This document shows, one piece after another, positions 1 to 6,538 of a stretch of DNA of 18,284 nt (the first letter of the stretch is position 1; the number at the start of each line of letters is the position of its first letter). The stretch covers positions 1 through 18,284 of the forward strand of contig JAILMD010000030.1 in assembly GCA_024692805.1 (NCBI GenBank), in the 5' to 3' direction. The notes below the pieces were generated by a model, which saw only the letters and a program-made list of their open reading frames with translations, did not search any database and was not told the origin of the DNA. The DNA is from a bacterium. GTDB taxonomy: Bacteria; Bacillota; Clostridia; Christensenellales; UBA1242. The position numbers were made by a program, and so were the translations under genes.

Positions 1-24
1 GCATTGTTTATTTAAGGAGTTTTT

Positions 25-1278
25 ATGACCTTTTTTTACGTTATTTTAGCGATTGTTGTTTTACTAATTTTAATAACCGTTCATGAATTCGGTCATTATA
101 TTTTTGGTAAGATTTTAGGATTTAAAATTGAAGAATTTTCAATTGGTTTTGGTAAGTCTATTTTCTCAAGAACTAGCAAAAAAACCGGCGAAAAATTTTC
201 AATTAGAATTATTCCTCTTGGCGGTTATTGCGCCTTTTTAGGTGAAGATGAAGATAACCCAAGTAAAGAGGCTTTTAATAATCAAAAACCTTGGAAAAGG
301 TTAATTGTTTGCCTTGGTGGCGTAACCTTTAACTTTTTATTTGGAATTATTATGAGCGTTGTTTTCTTGCTTTCAAGTGGTTATGCCGTTCCTAAAGTTG
401 TCAAAATTGCTGAAACAAACCCATATTTTCAAGTTGGTGACGTAATTAAAAGCGTTAATGGCAAAAGCCTTGAAATTTATCGCCACATGAACGATTTAAC
501 GGCTAATTATGGCGAAGATGAAGAGTTTACAGTTACTTTAATAAGAAATGGTGAAACTTTAACTCAAACCGTTTCAAAGAAAAATTATAACGCTTATTAC
601 TATGTTGCTAATCTTAATTGGGTTGAAAATAACCTTTACGATATTGGCGGAAATAAAGTTACAGCCGCTGAGTTTGATGAATATATTTCATCATTTAGCG
701 TAACAAAAGACGACGAAGGAAATTATCAATATCCTGACATTGCTGACAACTCATTTCAAAAGCGAAATGAAAATGGTGAGTTAGTTGGTTTATCTAAAGA
801 TGATTTGATTAAAAACGCTGGGGTTAGCATTTCAGCTGATGGCGTTAGTCTTGGCTTTGTTTATGGTAACTATGCCCAAAGTTATGGTTTCTTTGAGGCG
901 CTAGGAAAAGCTTGGCCATTTGCTTTCTATGTTTGCGGATTAATCTTTAAAGCGCTAGCAGGAATTTTTACCGGTGCAACAACAATTCGTGATCTTGGCG
1001 GAACGGTTACAGCCGTAACTCAAATGGTTGAAATTTCAAAAATGGGATTTACTCAATTCTTAATGCTGTTCCCATTATTAAGCTTTAACCTAGCAATTTT
1101 TAATGTTTTGCCAATTCCGGCGCTTGATGGGGCAAGGGCAGTTTTCATTTTAATTGAAATGATAGCAAGAAAACCTGTTCCAAGAAAAATTGAAGCAATT
1201 ATTCACACGGTTGGCTTGATTATATTGTTTGCGCTAGTTATTTTCCTTGATATTTATCATATATTCTTTTTGAAGTAG
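25..1278 (+). CDS. rseP: RseP/RasP-type site-2 zinc metalloprotease
   Basis: Membrane-embedded zinc protease (M50 family) that cuts transmembrane substrates such as anti-sigma factors and signal-peptide remnants within the bilayer. Seen: an N-terminal membrane helix (about residues 3-19) running into the HEFGH zinc motif at residues 20-24, a second hydrophobic block at about 92-120, a PDZ-like region at about 120-190, and a C-terminal membrane pair carrying N360-x-x-P363 and L367-D368-G369, the third zinc-ligand motif of the family. The 417 aa length is normal. The start is fixed by AAGGAG at 14-19. Bases 1-15 read as four codons and a stop, so the end of an upstream gene may lie there; family synteny would predict dxr, but too little is visible to call it. 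The next gene starts 7 bases after the stop, so the two are probably co-transcribed. Confidence 0.96.
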   Translation: MTFFYVILAIVVLLILITVHEFGHYIFGKILGFKIEEFSIGFGKSIFSRTSKKTGEKFSIRIIPLGGYCAFLGEDEDNPSKEAFNNQKPWKRLIVCLGGVTFNFLFGIIMSVVFLLSSGYAVPKVVKIAETNPYFQVGDVIKSVNGKSLEIYRHMNDLTANYGEDEEFTVTLIRNGETLTQTVSKKNYNAYYYVANLNWVENNLYDIGGNKVTAAEFDEYISSFSVTKDDEGNYQYPDIADNSFQKRNENGELVGLSKDDLIKNAGVSISADGVSLGFVYGNYAQSYGFFEALGKAWPFAFYVCGLIFKALAGIFTGATTIRDLGGTVTAVTQMVEISKMGFTQFLMLFPLLSFNLAIFNVLPIPALDGARAVFILIEMIARKPVPRKIEAIIHTVGLIILFALVIFLDIYHIFFLK

Positions 1279-1285
1279 GCTAAAG

Positions 1286-2872
1286 ATGACTTTAACAGAA
1301 GCAATTGAAAAACTAAATGAAAAAACAGAAAATGTTTATGAATTTATGATTGGCAACCAGGTTCATCATGGCGATATTTTAACCCTTGAAATAAGATATA
1401 AAGATGGAACAATTTTAGGCCAAGATAAAAGAAATGAATGCCTAATATTTTTGCTTGAAAACTTGCCAGCCGGCGTTGTTTATGATATTAAATTTGTAAA
1501 GAATTTTAAAACAAGCGAAGTTATCAAAAAATCAACAGAAGAAATTATTAAATCAAAATTTCCATCACTTATTTATGAAGTTGAAAGCGTTAGTGAAAAC
1601 TTAGATGAAATAACGCTTAAAATTGATGAAGATGTTTTTGATTATGCTGAATCGCGTGGCGTTAAACAAACGCTTAGTAAGGAATTAACTGATCTTTATT
1701 TAAGCCCCGTTAACGTTAACCTGGTTAAAACTAATATCGAAATAAGTGAAGAAAACGAAGTCCCTGTTTTTGTTGAAGAAAAAGTTAACCACACTATTCC
1801 TGTTAGTGAGGTTGGCGCTTTTTGTGGTGACGTTATTGAATCTAAGCCAACTTATATTAAAGATTTAACTAACCCAAGACCTCAAGTTACTATTTGCGGA
1901 AAGATTAAATATATTAATTCCCGCGAACTTAAAAAGAAACAAAAAGAAGGCGAGCAAGAGCAAAAACCGGCTGAAAATGAGGAAGGTGAGCAAGAAAAAG
2001 ATGCTTACGTTAAAAAGCTCTTTAAGTTTTCAGTTGAAGATTTTTCTGGCTCAATTAACTGCATTTATTTTTCAACAAAAACAACTATTGCTAATGCTGA
2101 AAAACTTGCTAGCGGAAGCGAAGTTGTTGTTTTTGGTGACCTTGTTATTGATGAATATTCTGGCGGATTAACTTTAAAAGCAAAGGCAATAAACCTCTGT
2201 GTTTTGCCAAAAGATTTTAAAGAAGAAATTAAGTTTAAAGACGAGCCTGAAAACTATACTTGGTGCTTCCCAGAGCCTTATGTTAGCAAAGAGCAAGTTG
2301 ACTTATTTAGCGTTTTGTCTGGCTCAAATAGCCAAGTTAGCCCATTTCTTGCGAAAAATGACGTTGTTGTTTTTGACTTTGAAACAACCGGGTTAAGCGC
2401 AACAGACTGCAAAATTATTGAAATTGGTGCCGTTAAAGTTCACGAAGGCAAGATTGTTGAACAGTTTGAAACTTTTGTTAACCCAGAAGGCCATATTGAT
2501 GACGACAGCACGCTCGTTCACGGAATAACCGATGAAATGGTTAAAGACGCGCCTAATTATAAAATGGCGCTTCAAGACTTTTATAAGTTTACTAGGGGAG
2601 CCTTTCTTTGCGCTTATAATATTGCCTTTGACTTTAGTTTCCTTGATTTATATGGACGAAAAGCGGGATTCAACTTTAATAACCCTCAAATTGATGCTTT
2701 AAAGGTTGCTAGTCATTTTGTTAAGGGCGTTAAAAACTATAAACTAAAAACGGTTGCGGATAAACTTGGTGTTGTTTTAGATAACGCCCATAGGGCAGTT
2801 TATGACACAATCGCAACCGCCGAAGTTTTAATTAAACTTGCTGATAACGTAAACGTTGACGGAACTTTCTAA
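1286..2872 (+). CDS. PolC-like protein: N-terminal region, OB fold and DEDDh 3'-5' exonuclease, no polymerase module
   Basis: The 528 aa protein sits where Firmicutes carry polC, between rseP and rimP. Seen: an N-terminal region resembling the PolC N-terminal domain (about 1-190); an OB-fold-like stretch (about 195-310) interrupted by a Glu/Lys/Gln-rich linker (about 216-245); and a complete DEDDh exonuclease (about 358-525) with D364/E366 in a DFETTG motif, D449, and H502/D507 in HRAVYD. The usual AHN motif reads A-Y444-N. PHP segments and the Pol3 catalytic region, which in B. subtilis PolC make the protein over 1400 aa, are absent. The ORF ends in TAA and a promoter begins 8 bases later, so no remainder follows. 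It may act as a stand-alone proofreading or repair exonuclease, or as one part of a split PolC. The RBS is weak (AGTAGG), suggesting coupling to rseP. Confidence 0.85.
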   Translation: MTLTEAIEKLNEKTENVYEFMIGNQVHHGDILTLEIRYKDGTILGQDKRNECLIFLLENLPAGVVYDIKFVKNFKTSEVIKKSTEEIIKSKFPSLIYEVESVSENLDEITLKIDEDVFDYAESRGVKQTLSKELTDLYLSPVNVNLVKTNIEISEENEVPVFVEEKVNHTIPVSEVGAFCGDVIESKPTYIKDLTNPRPQVTICGKIKYINSRELKKKQKEGEQEQKPAENEEGEQEKDAYVKKLFKFSVEDFSGSINCIYFSTKTTIANAEKLASGSEVVVFGDLVIDEYSGGLTLKAKAINLCVLPKDFKEEIKFKDEPENYTWCFPEPYVSKEQVDLFSVLSGSNSQVSPFLAKNDVVVFDFETTGLSATDCKIIEIGAVKVHEGKIVEQFETFVNPEGHIDDDSTLVHGITDEMVKDAPNYKMALQDFYKFTRGAFLCAYNIAFDFSFLDLYGRKAGFNFNNPQIDALKVASHFVKGVKNYKLKTVADKLGVVLDNAHRAVYDTIATAEVLIKLADNVNVDGTF

Positions 2873-2880
2873 TAAGACGT

Positions 2881-2910
2881 TTGACAATAAATAATTTATA
2901 ATGTTAAACT
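2881..2910 (+). promoter_or_regulatory. Sigma-A-type promoter of first paralog cassette
   Basis: A perfect -35 TTGACA (2881-2886) lies 18 bp before an extended -10, TG-T-TAAACT (TG at 2902-2903, hexamer 2905-2910). It starts 8 bases after the preceding stop and ends 23 bases before the next ATG. It gives the unknown gene its own transcription. Confidence 0.65.
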
Positions 2911-2933
2911 GATTTTGTAAGGAGGAGATTAAT

Positions 2934-3545
2934 ATGAGTAAATATTTTGGGGTTGAAGGCGATGATATTTATGGCTTTGGCGATGGTTATGTTAGCGAAA
3001 AGTTTAATTCATTTTTTAAACTTAATGGCAAAATAACTTTTGATCAAGCAAATAATATTTATAACGCAATGCGCAATTTAAGGTTAACAGGGCAAGAGTT
3101 AAACCCAACCCAGCCACTTCCTGTTTTACTTTATGCTTATAGTTATCAAGGTGAAGTTGGCCATGCTTATGCGCTTGCTAATAGATATCAAACATGGAAA
3201 GATTTTTCTAAATCATCAAGAGATCCTCGAAATATCTATTGTTTAACCAATAAAGAAATGGTTTTACACGCTCCTGAAATAAGAGATTATTTTAGTAAAT
3301 GCGCTAAAAGATATGTTAAAAGTTATAAGCATATTGAAGACGTTCCTGAATCAGGTTTAAAATTAATAGGCCAATTCCTTGATGACGTTAACACTATTTA
3401 TAACAATATTGGGCAAGACGAAGTAACTAACATTTTAAGTGAAAGTTATGATAAACAAAATGGAATAACAATTAAAAACATTTTAAACGGAATTAAAAGC
3501 TTTAAATTTGACGTTAAAAATAATGATGATGAACCAGCAAAATAA
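2934..3545 (+). CDS. Hypothetical protein, tandem paralog 1
   Basis: I do not recognise this 203 aa protein. It has no signal peptide and no clear membrane helix, so it is probably cytosolic. It is a paralog of the next gene. Shared features in order are YGF..GY near the N terminus, RLTGQELNP (residues 50-58), a T-W pair (about 87-88), YCLTNKE (102-108) followed by VL.A.EI, a D-V-x-T-I helix (151-155), ILS..YD, and an identical DEPAK C terminus. This copy has about 24 extra residues (174-197) just before that tail. AAGGAGGAG (2919-2927) precedes the ATG. The gene has its own promoter and terminator, so it is a self-contained cassette in the polC-rimP gap. Function unknown. Confidence 0.85.
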   Translation: MSKYFGVEGDDIYGFGDGYVSEKFNSFFKLNGKITFDQANNIYNAMRNLRLTGQELNPTQPLPVLLYAYSYQGEVGHAYALANRYQTWKDFSKSSRDPRNIYCLTNKEMVLHAPEIRDYFSKCAKRYVKSYKHIEDVPESGLKLIGQFLDDVNTIYNNIGQDEVTNILSESYDKQNGITIKNILNGIKSFKFDVKNNDDEPAK

Positions 3546-3570
3546 GGGGTCAACCCCCTTTTTATTTATT
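3544..3570 (+). terminator. Intrinsic terminator after paralog 1
   Basis: Stem AAGGGG (3544-3549) pairs with CCCCTT (3555-3560) around a 5-base loop and runs into a T-rich tract. The stem begins within the stop codon of the preceding gene. Confidence 0.8.
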
Positions 3571-3584
3571 TTGTAATATAAATC

Positions 3585-3613
3585 TTGTAGTAACTTACTA
3601 GTGATGTTATAAT
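3585..3613 (+). promoter_or_regulatory. Sigma-A-type promoter of second paralog cassette
   Basis: TTGTAG (3585-3590), a 17 bp spacer, then an extended perfect -10, TG-T-TATAAT (3605-3613). It lies directly after the first cassette's terminator and 22 bases before the second paralog's ATG. Confidence 0.7.
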
Positions 3614-3635
3614 GAATTTATAAAGGAGAAAAATT

Positions 3636-4262
3636 ATGAATAGAGTTAAACCAACTAAAAAAACAGAGAATTACAAAATTAAAATTAAATTAGGATCATG
3701 TTTAGCAACTGATAGGTGCATATATCCTTACGACGAATATGGTTTTGATCAAGGTTATATTTGTTTTAAGAATACACAAAATGGCGAGCAAGCGGTTTTT
3801 CATAGAGAAGATCCAATTGATGCTTCATTTTTAAAATTCCAAGAGAAAAACATTTTAGATAAGATGAGAGAGATTAGATTAACAGGCCAAGAACTTAATC
3901 CTTACCAACCAGTTCCGTTTAAAATTTATCATTATGAAAACAAAAATGCAGATCATTATGAATATCATCTTGTTAAAGATTATAATACTTGGGGAAAAGT
4001 AGTAAAAGCATATCAACTTGAAAGTGTTTATTGTTTAACAAACAAAGAATTAGTTTTAAATGCTAAAGAAATTAAACAACGCTATAATGAAAAACTAGCT
4101 TATTACACGAATTATTGCTATTATCATCCAAGTGAAGATATGTGTCATTTACGTTATGTTTCTGAGCAGATTGTAAATGATGTTGATACTATTTTAAAAG
4201 CAATTGGTGATGATAAAATTAATGATATATTAAGCAATGGTTATGATGAACCAGCAAAATAA
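3636..4262 (+). CDS. Hypothetical protein, tandem paralog 2
   Basis: I do not recognise this 208 aa protein. It aligns by eye with the preceding gene: RLTGQELNP (81-89), a T-W pair (118-119), YCLTNKE (132-138) with VL.A.EI, D-V-D-T-I (182-186), I.DILS.GYD and the DEPAK C terminus. Compared with paralog 1 it has a longer, Lys-rich N terminus (about 30 residues) and lacks the insertion before the tail. It is rich in Tyr and carries several Cys and His residues (about 159-171), but no recognised metal motif. AAAGGAG precedes the ATG. Its own promoter and terminator make it a second independent cassette. Divergence over most of the length with identical motif cores suggests an old duplication under selection. 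Function unknown. Confidence 0.85.
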   Translation: MNRVKPTKKTENYKIKIKLGSCLATDRCIYPYDEYGFDQGYICFKNTQNGEQAVFHREDPIDASFLKFQEKNILDKMREIRLTGQELNPYQPVPFKIYHYENKNADHYEYHLVKDYNTWGKVVKAYQLESVYCLTNKELVLNAKEIKQRYNEKLAYYTNYCYYHPSEDMCHLRYVSEQIVNDVDTILKAIGDDKINDILSNGYDEPAK

Positions 4263-4288
4263 GGGGCAAAAGCCCTTTATTTTTTATT
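4261..4288 (+). terminator. Intrinsic terminator after paralog 2
   Basis: GGGC (4264-4267) pairs with GCCC (4272-4275) around an AAAA loop. The flanking A-A-G/T-T-T pairs extend the stem to 4261-4278, and a T-rich run follows. It matches the terminator of paralog 1 in position and starts at the stop codon. Confidence 0.8.
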
Positions 4289-4314
4289 AATTTAATAATA
4301 TTTTTTATAAACAC

Positions 4315-4343
4315 TTGCCAAATGCCAATAATTAGTATATAAT
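4315..4343 (+). promoter_or_regulatory. Sigma-A-type promoter of the rimP-nusA-infB operon
   Basis: TTGCCA (4315-4320), a 17 bp spacer, and a perfect TATAAT (4338-4343). It leaves a leader of roughly 60 nt before rimP. Confidence 0.8.
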
Positions 4344-4370
4344 ACTTTATGTATTGATGCTTAAGTTTAT

Positions 4371-4389
4371 GGAGTGGCTCGGCCACTCC
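4371..4389 (+). promoter_or_regulatory. Leader hairpin upstream of rimP, possible attenuator
   Basis: A perfect 8 bp inverted repeat (GGAGTGGC / GCCACTCC) around a TCG loop is followed a few bases later by a short T5 run (4394-4398). It lies between the promoter and the rimP Shine-Dalgarno site. It could be a weak terminator/attenuator, a protein-binding hairpin, or a 5'-stabilising element. The short, offset T run makes strong termination unlikely. Confidence 0.5.
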
Positions 4390-4411
4390 TAAATTTTTGA
4401 AAGGAGAGAAA

Positions 4412-4873
4412 ATGAATAAAAAAGTTAGTGAAATTGTCCTTGATTCAATAACTAAACCAGTAACTAAACTTGGCTATGAAATCGTTGACGTAATCTATGA
4501 AAAGAAACCAACCGGAATGAATTTAACGGTAACGATTGATTGTAAGGCGGGAATAACTCTTGACGATTGCGAGAGAGTTCATCATTTAATTGACCCAATT
4601 TTAGATGAAGTTGACCCAACTAATGGTGCTAGTTACATTTTAAATGTTTCAAGCCCAGGGCTTGACAGGCCAATTAAAACTGATGCCGATTTAACGAGAA
4701 ACATTGATGAGGTTGTTGAATGTAACGTTTTTGTTAAAGTTGAAAAACTTAAAACGCTAGTTGGAAGGCTTGTTAGCTTTAACGCCGAATCGGTAACGCT
4801 AGATTGTTCTGGTAAAGAAATTAACATTTTAAGATCAAACATTTCAAAACTAACGAAATTCATTGAGATATAA
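4412..4873 (+). CDS. rimP: Ribosome maturation factor RimP
   Basis: RimP assists late maturation of the 30S subunit. The 153 aa product has the two-domain family layout. The N-terminal alpha/beta domain contains the GYEIVDV strand and a conserved region ending in the SSPGLDRP signature (about residues 77-84). The C-terminal SH3-like domain follows (about 90-150). I place the start at ATG 4412 because AAAGGAG (4400-4406) precedes it; a longer reading from a TTG at 4397 would overlap that RBS. The gene leads a long operon, and the nusA RBS overlaps its stop codon, so the two are translationally close. Confidence 0.96.
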   Translation: MNKKVSEIVLDSITKPVTKLGYEIVDVIYEKKPTGMNLTVTIDCKAGITLDDCERVHHLIDPILDEVDPTNGASYILNVSSPGLDRPIKTDADLTRNIDEVVECNVFVKVEKLKTLVGRLVSFNAESVTLDCSGKEINILRSNISKLTKFIEI

Positions 4874-4883
4874 GGAGAAGATA

Positions 4884-6008
4884 ATGGTAAACAAAGATTT
4901 TTTCATGGCTCTAGAAGAATTAGAGCAAACAAAAGGAATTAAAAAGGAATTTTTCATTGAAAAACTTGAGGCTGCGCTTGTTGCTGCTTACAAAAAGAAT
5001 TTTGGCGAAGCAAAAGCCGTAACGGTTAAACTTAACCCAGAAAAAAACACAATTAAGATTATTGCTTATAAAACAGTTGTAGAACAGGTTGAAAATGAAG
5101 ACACTGAAATTAGCCTTGAAGAAGCATTAAAGGTTAATCCTAAAATTAAGATTGGGGACACTCTTGATGAAGAAATAACTCCAAAAGATTTTGGAAGAAT
5201 AGCAGCCGGAACCGCTAAACAAGTTATCGTTCAAAACCTTAGGGAATATGAGCGTGGGCTCGCATTTGGCGAACTTCAAGATAAAGTTAACACTCTTATT
5301 GGCGCAACAGTTAGAAGGGTTGATAATGACGTAGTTTATCTTGAACTTGCTGGAACAAGCATTGAAGGCGTTATGATGGCTAATGACCAAATCCCAACTG
5401 AAAAATATACTATTGGCGAAAAACTTAAAGTTTATATTAAGAAACTTAAAGAGGGAATTCACGGCGTTCAAGCCCTTGTTTCAAGATCAGTTCCTGGTTT
5501 TGTTAGAAAACTATTTGAAATTGAAGTTCCTGAAATTGCAAGCGGTGTTGTTGAAATTAAAAACCTAGTTCGTGAAGCCGGCGCTAGAACAAAGATCAGC
5601 ATTGAAAGCCATGACCCAGAAGTTGACGCTCTTGGCGCTTGCGTTGGAAACCGTGGGGCAAGAGTTAACGCAATCGTTGCTAGCCTTGGCGGAGAAAAAG
5701 TTGATATTATCATTTATTCTGATGATCCATTTGAATATATTGCTCGTGCGCTTAGCCCAGCAAAAGTTATAAGCGTTGAAATTGATGAAGTTTTAAAAAC
5801 AAGCAAAGTTGTTGTTCCTGATGATAAACTCAGCCTTGCTATTGGTAAAAACGGACAAAACGTTAGGCTTGCTGCAAAACTTACTGGCTGGAAGATTGAC
5901 GTTAAAAGCGAGAAAACCGCTGCTGAAGGCGAAGCAAAAGAGCCAGAAGGCGTTGTTTCAACTGACGTTAGTGATGCTGACACACTCTTTGTTGACCTTG
6001 ATGAATAA
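4884..6008 (+). CDS. nusA: Transcription termination/antitermination factor NusA
   Basis: NusA binds RNA polymerase and nascent RNA to control pausing, termination and antitermination. The 374 aa protein shows the Firmicutes domain order: N-terminal RNAP-binding domain (about 1-125), S1 domain (about 134-200), KH1 with VGNRG (GNRG 255-258), and KH2 with AIGKNGQNVRLAAKLTGW (GKNG 321-324). A short acidic tail (about 345-374) ends the protein. The acidic repeats of E. coli NusA are absent, as is usual for Firmicutes. The start is ATG 4884 with AAGGAG at 4872-4877; a longer reading from 4863 would overlap rimP. The next gene's RBS overlaps the stop. Confidence 0.97.
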   Translation: MVNKDFFMALEELEQTKGIKKEFFIEKLEAALVAAYKKNFGEAKAVTVKLNPEKNTIKIIAYKTVVEQVENEDTEISLEEALKVNPKIKIGDTLDEEITPKDFGRIAAGTAKQVIVQNLREYERGLAFGELQDKVNTLIGATVRRVDNDVVYLELAGTSIEGVMMANDQIPTEKYTIGEKLKVYIKKLKEGIHGVQALVSRSVPGFVRKLFEIEVPEIASGVVEIKNLVREAGARTKISIESHDPEVDALGACVGNRGARVNAIVASLGGEKVDIIIYSDDPFEYIARALSPAKVISVEIDEVLKTSKVVVPDDKLSLAIGKNGQNVRLAAKLTGWKIDVKSEKTAAEGEAKEPEGVVSTDVSDADTLFVDLDE

Positions 6009-6016
6009 GGAGATTT

Positions 6017-6277
6017 ATGGCTAAAGTAATACCACAGCGAACCTGCATTGTTTGCAGGCTAACTAAAGATAAAAAAGAGCTTACCAGATTTGTTTTAACC
6101 AAAGATGGTAATCTTACTATTGATAATTCACAAAAGTTAGAGGGGCGTGGCGCTTATGTTTGCGCTGATGGCGATTGTAAAGGCAAACTAATTAAAACTC
6201 ACGCTTTAAATCGTGCTTTTAAAAAACAATTTAATGATGAATTAGTTATGAGGTTAATTGATGAATCAAAAAATTAA
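6017..6277 (+). CDS. rnpM: YlxR family RNA-binding protein (RnpM)
   Basis: Small (86 aa) basic protein of the YlxR family, described as an RNA-binding modulator of RNase P in Firmicutes. Seen: the N-terminal RTCIVCR signature (8-14), GRGAYVC (43-49), a further Cys at 54, and a basic C-terminal segment. Its place between nusA and ylxQ is the standard one. The RBS AAGGAG overlaps the nusA stop, and the gene overlaps the start of ylxQ by 17 bases, so translation is probably coupled. Confidence 0.94.
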   Translation: MAKVIPQRTCIVCRLTKDKKELTRFVLTKDGNLTIDNSQKLEGRGAYVCADGDCKGKLIKTHALNRAFKKQFNDELVMRLIDESKN

Positions 6278-6527
6278 AGCATATATTGGTTTTGCCATCA
6301 AAGGCAAAAAAACAATAGTTGGCGTTGATAATATTGTCTTAAAAAACAAATCAAAGGTTATTATTATTTCGCCAGAATTAAGTGAAAATTCACTAAATAA
6401 ATTAAAACAAAAAACCGAAACAAAAATAATTGTTTTAGATGGTTATTTGCCAGAGGGTGTTTTAGCGTTAGGAATAACTGATGATAGCCTTGCGAGCGAA
6501 ATAATTAAACAAACTGAAAATTGTTAG
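6261..6527 (+). CDS. ylxQ: L7Ae/L30e-family RNA-binding protein YlxQ
   Basis: An 88 aa protein of the L7Ae/L30e/S12e/Gadd45 superfamily, expected to bind kink-turn-like RNA. The family pattern is visible: an AGF-like start (YIGFAIKGKK), then V..G.D.I....., a VIIISPELSEN strand-helix, and IIVLDGYLPEGVLALGI near the end. ATG 6261 is chosen over the adjacent in-frame TTG (6258). A weak GAGG sits upstream inside rnpM, so coupling probably helps initiation. It lies between rnpM and infB, as in Bacillus. Confidence 0.88.
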   Translation: MNQKIKAYIGFAIKGKKTIVGVDNIVLKNKSKVIIISPELSENSLNKLKQKTETKIIVLDGYLPEGVLALGITDDSLASEIIKQTENC

Positions 6528-6538
6528 GAGGATAAAGT

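Noticed and set aside
2897..2902. A perfect TATAAT just downstream of TTGACA (2881-2886) as the -10 of that promoter
   Set aside because: The spacer would be only 10 bp. The extended TG-T-TAAACT at 2902-2910 gives an 18 bp spacer and fits better.
2860..2933. A frameshift or premature stop hiding the polymerase half of polC
   Set aside because: The bases after the stop are a promoter and RBS for an unrelated gene, and no polymerase-like residues were seen in the ORFs that follow before rimP.
4397..4411. An upstream TTG start for rimP
   Set aside because: It would sit on top of the AAAGGAG site that serves ATG 4412, and the extra residues are not family-like.
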